From assembly GCF_900769625.1 (NCBI RefSeq), contig NZ_CAAGHK010000060.1, forward strand, positions 55,307-119,306: 64,000 bases of DNA, read 5' to 3'. This document shows positions 27,174 to 35,134 of this stretch, one piece after another (the stretch's first letter is position 1; every line of letters begins with the position of its first letter). The stretch is from an uncultured Clostridium sp. (GTDB taxonomy: Bacteria > Bacillota > Clostridia > Clostridiales > Clostridiaceae). Position numbers and translations under genes: made by a program. The notes below the pieces were generated by a model. The model saw only the letters and a list, made by a program, of their open reading frames with translations. It was not told where the DNA came from and searched no databases.

Positions 27174-27678
27174 ACCTGTATTACTAGCAGTAAGTGGTGT
27201 TAAAAATTCAGGAAAGACTACTTTGATAGAAGGGATTCTGCCAAAGCTTAAGGAAGCAGGTTATAAGGCTGCCACAGTCAAGCATGATGGGCATGATTTT
27301 GAATGTGATATAGAAGGCACAGATACCTATAAGCATAAAAAAGCAGGTGCATTTGGTACGGCAATTTTTTCTAAGAATAGATTCATGGTGGTTAAAGAAC
27401 AGCAGAACACCAGTGAAGAGGAAATTATTTCTTATTTTAATGAAGCAGATATCATTATATTAGAAGGCTTTAAATATTCTGATTATCCAAAGATTGAAAT
27501 AGTCAGAAAAGGAAATTCAAATGAAAGTGTCTGCCGAAAGGAAACACTGCTAGCAATAGCCACTGATATAGAGAACTTTGGTAGCAGCGTAAATACAGTA
27601 GATTTAAATGATATAAATTCAATAGTAAGTTTAATTATTGAATTTATTAAAGGGAGAAAAAATGAAGGACATTTTTAA
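27157..27678 (+). CDS. mobB: Molybdopterin-guanine dinucleotide biosynthesis protein MobB
   Basis: MobB is a GTP-binding partner of MobA. The 173-residue protein carries a Walker A motif near the N-terminus (GVKNSGKTTLIEG, 14-26), the VKHDGHDF and DTYKHKKAGA blocks, and a Walker B-like IIILEGFKYSDYPKIEI. It overlaps moaC upstream and moaA downstream by 17 bases each. Confidence 0.92.
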   Translation: MKKKNKPVLLAVSGVKNSGKTTLIEGILPKLKEAGYKAATVKHDGHDFECDIEGTDTYKHKKAGAFGTAIFSKNRFMVVKEQQNTSEEEIISYFNEADIIILEGFKYSDYPKIEIVRKGNSNESVCRKETLLAIATDIENFGSSVNTVDLNDINSIVSLIIEFIKGRKNEGHF

Positions 27679-28642
27679 TAGAAATATTGATTATATAAGA
27701 ATTTCTATAACAGATAGATGTAATTTAAGATGTGTTTATTGTATGCCTGAAGAAGGAATAGCACTTACGGAACATGAAAAGCTATTAACATATGAAGAAA
27801 TAATAAGGCTTTGTAAAAATTTTGCCAAGGTGGGAATAAGTAAGGTAAAAATTACAGGGGGAGAGCCTTTAATCAGAAGAGATCTGCACATTCTTATAAA
27901 ATCTATTAAGGATATAGAAGGAATAGATAATGTGACTTTAACTACTAATGGAATTCTACTTGAAGGCATGATTGATGATTTAGTTAAGGCAGGATTAGAT
28001 GCAGTAAATATAAGCATAGATACTTTAGAACCAAAAAGATTTAAAGAAATAACAAGACTTGGTGATGTTAATAAGGTATTAAGAGCTATAGACAAGTGTT
28101 TAACATATGAAAATTTGAAAGTTAAAATTAATTGTGTACCAATTAAGGGGGAAAGAGAAGAAGAAATCCTCAACATAATTAATTTAGCAAAAGATAAAAA
28201 TCTTAGTGTACGTTTCATTGAAGTAATGCCTATAGGGTTAGGAAAAAACATGAAGGGGTATACTGATGATGAAATAAAAGAAATCATAGAAAAACATATA
28301 GGAACATTGATAGAATATAAAGGTAAGCTGGGCAACGGGCCTAGTACATATTATAGCTTAGAGAACTTTAAAGGAAAGATAGGTTTTATAAGTGCGGTAA
28401 ATCATAAATTCTGTGATTCCTGCAACAGGGTAAGACTTACTTCAGAAGGATTTTTGAAAAAATGCCTTCAATATGAAACAGGCAGTGACTTAAAGACTCT
28501 CCTAAGAGAAGGAAAAACAGATAAAGAAATTCTAGAGGTAATTACAGATACAATTTATCATAAACCAGAAAGTCATAAATTCTCAAGTAAAGAGAAAAAA
28601 GAACATATAGAAATTAAAGGAATGTCGCAAATTGGCGGCTAA
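27662..28642 (+). CDS. moaA: GTP 3',8-cyclase MoaA
   Basis: MoaA is a radical SAM enzyme that starts molybdenum cofactor synthesis from GTP. The 326-residue protein has the N-terminal [4Fe-4S]-SAM motif C20/C24/C27 (CNLRCVYC), the C-terminal substrate-cluster motif (FCDSCNRVR with a third Cys in FLKKCLQ), and the conserved C-terminal Gly-Gly. ATG 27662 follows AAGGGAG inside mobB and gives the standard N-terminus MKDIFNRNIDYIRIS. An earlier in-frame TTG (27638) is less likely. Confidence 0.95.
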   Translation: MKDIFNRNIDYIRISITDRCNLRCVYCMPEEGIALTEHEKLLTYEEIIRLCKNFAKVGISKVKITGGEPLIRRDLHILIKSIKDIEGIDNVTLTTNGILLEGMIDDLVKAGLDAVNISIDTLEPKRFKEITRLGDVNKVLRAIDKCLTYENLKVKINCVPIKGEREEEILNIINLAKDKNLSVRFIEVMPIGLGKNMKGYTDDEIKEIIEKHIGTLIEYKGKLGNGPSTYYSLENFKGKIGFISAVNHKFCDSCNRVRLTSEGFLKKCLQYETGSDLKTLLREGKTDKEILEVITDTIYHKPESHKFSSKEKKEHIEIKGMSQIGG

Positions 28643-28644
28643 TG

Positions 28645-28680
28645 ATTAGTTGAAAGCTGAAAGTAGATAGTTAATAGTTA
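28645..28680. repeat. AGTTGAA/TAGTTAA heptamer-like repeats after moaA
   Basis: Degenerate units (AGTTGAAAGCTGAAAGTAGA, then TAGTTAATAGTTAGG) match the reverse complement of the tracts upstream of hisS and aspS. This suggests a dispersed intergenic repeat family. Confidence 0.45.
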
Positions 28681-28747
28681 GGATAGAAACAGAAGGTTTT
28701 TCCACAAACATGATTAGATAAAATTTGAAAGATGAGGTAGAGCGATA

Positions 28748-29182
28748 ATGGGAAAAGTAATGGCAGTTTGTATAAGTGAAAAAAGAGGAACAGTTAAGAG
28801 AAATGTTAACGAGTGTAATGTAGTTGAAGGTTTTGGAATTGAAAATGATGCACATGGTGGAAACTGGCACAGACAGATAAGTCTTTTATCTTATGAAAAA
28901 GAAAAGGAATTTAATGAAAGAGGTGGAAATGTAACAGAAGGAGATTTTGGTGAAAATCTTTTAATTGAAGGATATGATTTTAAGACATTACCAATAGGAA
29001 CAAGATTCAAATGTAATGATGTAATACTAGAACTAACTCAAGTTGGAAAGAAGTGTCATTCACACTGTGAAATATTCCATAGAGTTGGTGATTGTATCAT
29101 GCCTAGAGAAGGTGTATTTACAAAAGTTATACATGGTGGAAAAATCAAAGTGGGAGATGAATTTGTAATATGTACAGAGTAG
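28748..29182 (+). CDS. MOSC domain-containing protein
   Basis: The 144-residue single-domain MOSC protein contains the blocks GIENDAHGGNWHRQISLLS, GDFGENLLIEG and VGKKCHSHCEIFHRVGDCIMPREGVF. MOSC domains bind sulfur carried by a cysteine and are related to the molybdenum cofactor sulfurase C-terminal domain. Stand-alone members are often encoded with cofactor genes, as here. It overlaps the next gene by 13 bases, so the two are coupled. The exact activity is unknown. Confidence 0.9.
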   Translation: MGKVMAVCISEKRGTVKRNVNECNVVEGFGIENDAHGGNWHRQISLLSYEKEKEFNERGGNVTEGDFGENLLIEGYDFKTLPIGTRFKCNDVILELTQVGKKCHSHCEIFHRVGDCIMPREGVFTKVIHGGKIKVGDEFVICTE

Positions 29183-29661
29183 CAATAATAACATCAAGTG
29201 ACAGTGGATATGAGGGAAAAAGAGAAGATAAAAGTGGACCAACTATTGCAAGCATAGTTAAGGAACACGGCTATGAAGTAGTATCTTTAATAGTTCTGCC
29301 AGATGAAAGAGATATGTTAAGTACTGAAATGAAGAAAATAGCTGATGAAGATTTAGCTGATATAATTTTAACTACTGGGGGAACAGGATTTTCACCAAGG
29401 GATGTTATGCCGGAAGCAACTATGGATATTGTAGATAGAGTAGTTCCTGGAATTCCTGAAGCAATGAGGGCTTTTAGTTTACAAATAACTAAGAGAGCAA
29501 TGCTGAGCAGGGCAGCTGCTGGTATCAGAAAGAAAACTTTAATTGTCAACATGCCAGGAAGCCCTAAGGCGGTAACTGAGTGTCTGGAATATATCATAAC
29601 TGAGTTTGATCATGCAATGGGTATTCTAAAGGGAACAGCTAATAATTGTGCCAGAAAGTAA
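29170..29661 (+). CDS. mogA: MogA/MoaB-family molybdopterin adenylyltransferase
   Basis: MogA/MoaB-type proteins adenylylate molybdopterin before molybdenum insertion by MoeA. The 163-residue protein shows ITSSDSGYEGKREDKSGP, ILTTGGTGFSPRDVMPEAT (about 71-89) and VNMPGSPKAVTECLEYI. The TTGGTG and MPGSP loops form the cofactor site. It ends the cofactor gene block, and a strong terminator follows. Whether it should be called MogA or MoaB cannot be settled by eye. Confidence 0.9.
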   Translation: MYRVAIITSSDSGYEGKREDKSGPTIASIVKEHGYEVVSLIVLPDERDMLSTEMKKIADEDLADIILTTGGTGFSPRDVMPEATMDIVDRVVPGIPEAMRAFSLQITKRAMLSRAAAGIRKKTLIVNMPGSPKAVTECLEYIITEFDHAMGILKGTANNCARK

Positions 29662-29733
29662 AAATTTTAATTAAGAAAAATGTATTTTAGAAATTATTTT
29701 GAAATGTGTTTTTAATAGGATAGTGTGTTTTTT

Positions 29734-29777
29734 AGTTTCAATACGGAATATTATTTCTGTATTGAAACTTTTTTTGT
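29734..29777 (+). terminator. Rho-independent terminator after the cofactor operon
   Basis: AGTTTCAATACGGAA (29734-29748) pairs with TTCTGTATTGAAACT (29755-29769, one G-T pair), followed by seven Ts. Confidence 0.9.
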
Positions 29778-30046
29778 ATTTATATTAAATCAACACTAAA
29801 ATCTGCACTTGAGCAGACTTCACTCTACATAGAAATTAGTCATAGTACTACCGCTTGTATAAGGAATATTATGTATTCTTTTGGGAATTATAATACTATT
29901 GAATTAACTGAAGAATACTATTGAGTAGCAAGACTAACTTTAATTCAATGGAGAATTAATGATAGAATTATTACTTTTTTCAGTCTTTAAATAAGTTCTG
30001 TGAAAAGCATTAATTATAAACATTAAAAAAGAAAGCAGGGATACTT
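29778..30046. other. Intergenic region upstream of nitrate reductase operon B
   Basis: This holds only a small hairpin (TCTGC 29802-29806 with GCAGA 29813-29817) and AT-rich sequence. No ORF or riboswitch match is seen. The operon B promoter is presumably here. Confidence 0.4.
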
Positions 30047-32125
30047 ATGAAAATAGTTCAGTCAACATGTAATTTTTGTGCATTAGCTTGTAACTTAGAT
30101 TTTCATGTGGAAGATAACAAGATTGTAAAGGTTGTGCCCACTAAGGGTTATCCAGTTAATAATGGATTTTCCTGTATAAAGGGTCTTAATCTTGATAAGC
30201 AGGCTACTATATATAAATGTTCGCCTCTTCCTAAGGTAAAGCAGAAAGATGGAAGCTTTAAAGAAATGCAGTGGGAAGATACTTATAAGTATGTAGCAGA
30301 AAAATTTTTAGAATTACAGGATAAGTATGGCAAGGAGAGTATAGCAGGTATCAGCACTGGGCAGTTAACAACTGAGGAATTTGCTCTTCTTGGTCATATA
30401 TGGAGAAATTTCTTACAGACAAATCTTGATGGTAACACAAGACTTTGTATGTCGACAGCTGTTGTAGCACATAAGCATAGCTTTGGCTTTGATGCCCCTC
30501 CATATACATTAAATGATGCGGAGATTTCAGACACTATAATTTTAATTGGAGCTAATCCTGTTATTGCCCATCCAGTATTTTGGGGCAGGATAAGAGAAAA
30601 TAACCATAAAAAATTAATTGTAATAGATCCTAGAAGGTCAGAAACAGCACTTCATGCAGACTATTATTATGATATAAAACCAAAGAGTGATTTAACTTTG
30701 CTTTATACAGTTTCTAATCTTTTAATTGAAAATGATTATATTGATAAAGATTATATTGAAAAATATACTGAAGGTTTTGATGAATTTAAGGAATTTGTTA
30801 AGAAATATACAATAGAAAGAGCAGCTGAAGTGACTGGTATTTCTGAAGAGAAGATACTAGAACTCGTAGAGCTTATACATGAAGGCAAGAGGGTTTCATT
30901 ATGGTGGACAATGGGAGTTAATCAAAATTATGAAGGAGTAAGAATAGCAGAAGCAATTATAAATATAGCTTTAATGACTGGCAATATAGGAAGACCAGGT
31001 ACAGGGGCAAATTCTATAACTGGTCAGAGTAATGCAATGGGTTCAAGAGTTTTCAGTAATACAACAGGACTTTTTGGCGGCGGCGATTATGCAGATGAAG
31101 AAAGAAGGCTACGAGTTGCCAAAGTTTTAGGTGTAGATGAAAATATGTTAGCACATAAGCCAACAATAACATATAAGCAGATAGTTGAAAAAGTTAATGC
31201 CGGTGAAATAAAGGGACTATTTGTAATATGTACAAATCCAAGGCATTCATGGACTAATAATTCAACTTTCAAGGAAGCTATGGAAAAATTAGAATTCCTG
31301 GTTGTACAGGATATATATGATGATACCGATACTTCAGAACACGCAGATGTTTTCCTGCCAGTAGTTCCTGGAATAAAAAAAGAAGGAACGTACATTAATA
31401 CTGAAAGAAGAGTATCTGCAATGCGTCCAGCACTAGAAAAAGATGAGAATGAAAAAACTGATTATGAGGTGCTGCTCGGATTAGGTAAAGCATTCGGTAT
31501 GGGCAATCTTCTTGAAAGATGGAAAACTCCGCGTGATGCTTTTAATTTAATGAAGGAATGTTCAAGATATATGCCTTGTGAGATAACTGGTATAGATTAT
31601 GATAAACTTGAAGGTTCTAAAGGGATTCAATGGCCATTTAAAGATACAGATACATTAACTGATAATCAGAGACGTTTATTTGAAAATGGTAAATACTATA
31701 CTAAAAATAATAAAGCTCACTTTATATTTGAAGACACTATGGAAAACCCAATTCCTTGCACTGAGAAATTCCCATTCTACTTAAATACAGGCCGTGGAAC
31801 AGTAGGACAGTGGCATACTTTGACCAGAACACGCGAAATTAAGTGGGTAACTGATGTGACTTCTGAAAAAGCATATGCTTTCTTTAATACAGAGCTTTTA
31901 AAGGATTTAGATATTAAGGAAAATGAAGTTGTAACATTAGATTCAATAAATGGGCAGTCTTCAGATTTTATAGTAAGGTCAACTGACAATGTAAAATATG
32001 ATGAAATATTTGCACCAATGCATTATATAGAATGTAATAACTTAACACCAAGTGTGTATGATAAATATTCAAAAGAACCATCATTTAAAACAACACCAGT
32101 CAATATAAGAAAAATTAAGGGGTGA
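30047..32125 (+). CDS. Molybdopterin nitrate reductase catalytic subunit (NarB/NapA-like), copy B
   Basis: The 692-residue paralog of the gene at 18450 aligns over its full length, and most residues agree by eye. The cluster cysteines C8/C11/C15/C43 and the Mo ligand C134 (GNTRLCMSTAVVAH) are kept, again with Met after Cys as in nitrate reductases. Differences are spread evenly, which suggests an old duplication or separate acquisition rather than a recent copy. It is cytoplasmic, with no Tat signal. It heads its own operon with paralogs of the same two electron-transfer genes. Confidence 0.8.
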   Translation: MKIVQSTCNFCALACNLDFHVEDNKIVKVVPTKGYPVNNGFSCIKGLNLDKQATIYKCSPLPKVKQKDGSFKEMQWEDTYKYVAEKFLELQDKYGKESIAGISTGQLTTEEFALLGHIWRNFLQTNLDGNTRLCMSTAVVAHKHSFGFDAPPYTLNDAEISDTIILIGANPVIAHPVFWGRIRENNHKKLIVIDPRRSETALHADYYYDIKPKSDLTLLYTVSNLLIENDYIDKDYIEKYTEGFDEFKEFVKKYTIERAAEVTGISEEKILELVELIHEGKRVSLWWTMGVNQNYEGVRIAEAIINIALMTGNIGRPGTGANSITGQSNAMGSRVFSNTTGLFGGGDYADEERRLRVAKVLGVDENMLAHKPTITYKQIVEKVNAGEIKGLFVICTNPRHSWTNNSTFKEAMEKLEFLVVQDIYDDTDTSEHADVFLPVVPGIKKEGTYINTERRVSAMRPALEKDENEKTDYEVLLGLGKAFGMGNLLERWKTPRDAFNLMKECSRYMPCEITGIDYDKLEGSKGIQWPFKDTDTLTDNQRRLFENGKYYTKNNKAHFIFEDTMENPIPCTEKFPFYLNTGRGTVGQWHTLTRTREIKWVTDVTSEKAYAFFNTELLKDLDIKENEVVTLDSINGQSSDFIVRSTDNVKYDEIFAPMHYIECNNLTPSVYDKYSKEPSFKTTPVNIRKIKG

Positions 32126-32132
32126 GAAACAT

Positions 32133-32549
32133 ATGAAAAGGATAAGAATTGATAGAAGTAAGTGTATTGGATGTTTAACCTGTGTTACTGCATGTACAGT
32201 AAGTCATGAATCATGTGATTCAAGAATCAGAGTTACTATAGATAGCAAATTAACAGAAGCACCAATCTTATGCAGACATTGTGACAGGCCTGAATGTGTT
32301 TATACCTGCCAGACTGGTGCCATGAGAAAAGATAAAGATAGTGGTTTTGTTCTATATGATAAAAGCAGATGTTCAAGCTGCTATATGTGCATAATGGCAT
32401 GTCCTTATGGAGTATTAAAAGCTGATAGAATAAAATATACAGAAATAATGAAATGTGATATGTGTACTAGCAGCAGTGCAGATGATGGCAGTAATCCACA
32501 ATGTGTAGCAAGATGTCCAATGAGGGCCTTAACTTTAGAGGAGGTATAG
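32133..32549 (+). CDS. Four-cluster [4Fe-4S] ferredoxin-type protein, copy B
   Basis: A 138-residue paralog of the protein at 20536. All four cysteine quartets are present: CIGCLTCVTAC, CRHCDRPECVYTC, CSSCYMCIMAC, and CDMC with CVARC. The extra cysteine of copy A (CTSC) is Ser here (CTSS). It starts 7 bases after the reductase gene stop and is followed after 7 bases by the FAD protein. Confidence 0.88.
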   Translation: MKRIRIDRSKCIGCLTCVTACTVSHESCDSRIRVTIDSKLTEAPILCRHCDRPECVYTCQTGAMRKDKDSGFVLYDKSRCSSCYMCIMACPYGVLKADRIKYTEIMKCDMCTSSSADDGSNPQCVARCPMRALTLEEV

Positions 32550-32556
32550 AAAGTTG

Positions 32557-33801
32557 ATGAAATATGTAGTAATAGGAGCATCCGCTGCAGGCATAAACGC
32601 AGCAAGACAGCTTAGAGAAATTGATAATGATGCTGAAATTATTTTAATATCAAAGGATAATCATGTTTATTCAAGATGTATACTTCACTATTATATGGAA
32701 GGTCTTCGTGATTTAAAAGGCCTTGAGTTTATGGAAGATGATTTTTGGGATGTATACAATATAAGATGGATGAATGGGGTAGAGTGTACTGGTATCAATG
32801 TTGAAGAGAAAAAAGTGATTTTAGATGACGGAAATGAAGTAAATTATGATAAGCTTTTAATAGCAACAGGTTCTCATACCTTCTTCCCACCAATACAACA
32901 TTTAAGAGAAGCTAAAAATTCTATTGGATTCAGAAATTTAGATGATTGTGAGTATATAATGAAGGAAGCAAAAAAAGAATCATGTAAGCATATTGTAATC
33001 ATGGGTGCGGGCCTTGTTGGAATAGATGTACTTACTGGTTTATTGGATTATGGCAAGGAGCTTACTTTAGTTGAAATGCAGGATAGAATGTTGTCTATTC
33101 AATTAGATAAACAAGCAGCGTTAACTTATCAGAAAGCTTATGATGCACATGGAGTTAAACAATATTATGGTGTAGGAGTTAAGGAACTGATAGTTGATGA
33201 AAATGAAACAATCAAAGAAATTCAATTATCAAATGGTGAATTTATTCCATGTGATCTTTTAATATGCTGTGCAGGAGTACGATCCAACGTAGAATTTTTA
33301 AAGGATAGTCCTATAGAATGTGATAAGTTTGGATTAATTATTGATGCCCATGGAAGAACAAATATAGAAGATATTTATGGAGCAGGAGATGTTACAGGAA
33401 GAGGTCCAATCTGGTCGGTGGCAACTAAAGAGGGACTTATAGCAGCTGATAATATGGTGGGATTAGATACTGAAATAAAAGATTTCTTTACAAGCAAGTC
33501 TACCATGAACTTTTTAGGAATTCCTACATTGTCACTGGGAATAAATACTCCTCCAGATGATACTTATAGTATAGAAAGTGAAGAAGATGATGCTGGCAAC
33601 TATAAAAAGGTAATCCATAAGGATGGAAAGATATATGGTGCAATACTGCAGGGAAATATATCTTATGGTGGAGTTCTGACTCAGCTCATAGCAAGAGAAA
33701 TAGATATATCAAAGGTAAAGAAACCTTTGTTTAATGTAGATTATTCTGATTTCTTTAACGAGGATGAAAAGTATAGATATTATTATCAAAAGCAGCAGTA
33801 A
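32557..33801 (+). CDS. FAD-dependent NAD(P)H oxidoreductase, copy B
   Basis: The 414-residue paralog of the gene at 20956 has the same motifs: VVIGASAAGINAARQL, YDKLLIATGSHTFFPP, VIMGAGLVGIDVLTGL and IYGAGDVTGRGPIWS. GAGGAGG at 32539-32545 supports ATG 32557 rather than the TTG directly before it. It is the last gene of operon B. A second Moco-type riboswitch follows 77 bases downstream, leading to a small [2Fe-2S] protein that could serve as its redox partner. Confidence 0.85.
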   Translation: MKYVVIGASAAGINAARQLREIDNDAEIILISKDNHVYSRCILHYYMEGLRDLKGLEFMEDDFWDVYNIRWMNGVECTGINVEEKKVILDDGNEVNYDKLLIATGSHTFFPPIQHLREAKNSIGFRNLDDCEYIMKEAKKESCKHIVIMGAGLVGIDVLTGLLDYGKELTLVEMQDRMLSIQLDKQAALTYQKAYDAHGVKQYYGVGVKELIVDENETIKEIQLSNGEFIPCDLLICCAGVRSNVEFLKDSPIECDKFGLIIDAHGRTNIEDIYGAGDVTGRGPIWSVATKEGLIAADNMVGLDTEIKDFFTSKSTMNFLGIPTLSLGINTPPDDTYSIESEEDDAGNYKKVIHKDGKIYGAILQGNISYGGVLTQLIAREIDISKVKKPLFNVDYSDFFNEDEKYRYYYQKQQ

Positions 33802-33878
33802 TAATAAAATTAATAACATGATAATTTTAATTTATATAAATAAACTGTATGCTAATAAAAATAATTAATAAAAATATG

Positions 33879-33993
33879 CTCCGAACAAAAGTATCTAAGG
33901 GAAATTAAGCCTATGATGCTGCGTCAAGACAGAATCTTCTAGTCTTCAGGGTTGACTTAGGAAACGAATCAGCCTTCCATGTTTGAAAAGGAG
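33879..33993 (+). ncRNA. Second Moco-type riboswitch, upstream of the BFD-like protein gene
   Basis: The compact 115-base element shares blocks with the one at 23888: CTCCGAACAA at the start, ATCTAAGG and CCTATGATGCT, GTCAAGAC pairing with GTCTT, CAGGGTT, a GGAAAC tetraloop, CAGCCTTCC and TTTGAAAAGGAG at the end. CTCC (33879-33882) pairs with GGAG (33990-33993). TCTAAG and TATGA again form the likely 11-nt receptor for the GAAA loop. A possible stem with GCG (34003-34005) and CGC (34033-34035) follows as expression platform. It lies 140 bases before the downstream start codon. Confidence 0.8.
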
Positions 33994-34133
33994 TAGTTTT
34001 ATGCGGATTGGATGGAACTTTTCCAATAGGTTCGCTTATTGTATATTAAAATAAAGTATTATATAGAAGATGTGTTGAATTATGTCGAATATGAGTTTAT
34101 AATCATATGGAATACATATTAGGAGGAATGGGA

Positions 34134-34454
34134 ATGGCTGGCAATAGAGTAATATGTCATTGCAAAAATGTAGATTATATAACAATAAGAAAGGCAATGA
34201 TTCAAGGTGCACGTACACTTGATGAAATTAAAGAAATGACTGGTGCAGCGACAGGTTGTGGCAGATGTGCTGAAGAAATAGAAAAAATATTGGCATCTGT
34301 GTGTGGATGCAAACAAGTATCTCTTGAAGATGTTGTAAATGCTGTGAAAAATGGAGCTGATACAGTGGACAAGGTTGCTGAAATTACAGGAGCAGGGTCT
34401 GCATGTGGAAGATGTAAGGCTTTAGTTCAGAATGTAATTGATATAAAGAGATAA
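34134..34454 (+). CDS. Small protein with two BFD-type [2Fe-2S] domains
   Basis: The 106-residue protein is a tandem of two bacterioferritin-associated-ferredoxin-like domains. Each has the C-x-C plus C-x-x-C ligand pattern: C8/C10/C42/C45 and C57/C59/C91/C94. The helical core repeats (DEIKEMTGAATGCGRC and DKVAEITGAGSACGRC). Such domains form the centre of assimilatory NirB and of some FAD oxidoreductases. AGGAGG at 34121-34126 selects ATG 34134. Being behind a Moco-type riboswitch and next to the nitrate operon, it probably serves as an electron carrier in nitrate or nitrite metabolism. That role is inferred. Confidence 0.85.
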   Translation: MAGNRVICHCKNVDYITIRKAMIQGARTLDEIKEMTGAATGCGRCAEEIEKILASVCGCKQVSLEDVVNAVKNGADTVDKVAEITGAGSACGRCKALVQNVIDIKR

Positions 34455-34522
34455 TATAAACTATATATAAGATAATTAAATAATTGAATTTCTTTATGTT
34501 TTATTAGTTAATAGAGTTTGTT

Positions 34523-34558
34523 TACCCCCATAACTGGTTTGTTATGGGGGTATTATTA
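34523..34558 (+). terminator. Rho-independent terminator after the BFD protein gene
   Basis: A perfect 12-bp GC-rich stem, TACCCCCATAAC (34523-34534) with GTTATGGGGGTA (34541-34552), is followed by TTATTA. The group IIC intron 5' scar begins right after it. Confidence 0.9.
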
Positions 34559-34586
34559 GTGTGCCCAGCATGGGCAACAACTTAAC
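34559..34586 (+). mobile_element. 5' end scar of a group IIC intron
   Basis: GTGTGCCCAGCATGGGCAAC plus eight further bases (to 34586) are identical to the first 28 bases of the intron remnant at 63059, and resemble the 5' end of group IIC introns such as O.i.I1. Only this stub remains, and gerW-like coding sequence follows directly. Its position immediately after a terminator stem is typical of group IIC insertion sites. Confidence 0.75.
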
Positions 34587-34589
34587 AAT

Positions 34590-34778
34590 GCTTCTTCTAA
34601 TATTTTATATTCTGATAAACCAAATGGAATTGTCGTAATCAAAGACGGTGAAGTAAGTATGCTTCCAGTTAAGAATAAGAGCAATTTAGAAGCATTGGTT
34701 AATATGGTACCAGAAATTGTTTCTAAGATTAATATTAAAAAGGATTCAGATGAAAAGGAAGATAAAAAAGAAAAATAG
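34590..34778 (+). pseudogene. C-terminal remnant of a GerW/YtfJ-like sporulation protein gene
   Basis: The frame from 34590 to the TAG at 34776-34778 encodes about 62 residues, including NGIVVIKDGEVSMLPVKNKS, and a charged KKDSDEKEDKKEK tail. This looks like the C-terminus of the GerW (YtfJ) family. There is no start codon with a ribosome binding site, and the upstream end runs into the intron scar, so the gene has lost its 5' part. Confidence 0.65.
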
Positions 34779-34806
34779 AAATAAAGTAATATAATAGAAG
34801 AATGAG

Positions 34807-34866
34807 AAAAGCACATATAATTATCTTTTGTTGTGCACCAAAAGATAATATATGTGCTTTTTTAAT
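34807..34866 (+). terminator. Long rho-independent terminator after the gerW remnant
   Basis: A 22-bp stem (34807-34829 with 34840-34861, AAAAGCACAT... to ...ATGTGCTTTT, minor internal mismatch) is followed by Ts. A short ORF running across it (34802-34999) is an artefact of this structure. Confidence 0.85.
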
Positions 34867-35134
34867 ATTTGGAGTTTGTAATTTATGGCTATATTATTTA
34901 AATGGCATTAGAAATAATATAGCATCATTGCTTTTATATATATCAATAAACTTTTGCAAGTTTACTAATAACTCAGTTAGTTATATTAGAAATTACTGAT
35001 TAAGATAATTCTCAGACAATAATTTAATACTGCATGATAATTAATTTTTGGTTTTATCTTATGGAAGAACGTCATATTTTCTTCCATAAGATATTTTAGA
35101 AATACACAATAATTTCTAAATGCATAAATTTCAA
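34867..35134. other. Intergenic region between the gerW remnant and rpsD, with one hairpin
   Basis: A perfect hairpin, ATCTTATGGAAGAA (35056-35069) with TTCTTCCATAAGAT (35079-35092), lies 43 bases downstream of the minus-strand rpsD. On that strand it lacks a T-run, so termination is uncertain. Nothing else is recognised. Confidence 0.5.

Noticed and set aside
34802..34999. Short plus-strand ORF of 65 codons
   Set aside because: It runs through a long terminator stem, has no ribosome binding site and encodes low-complexity sequence.
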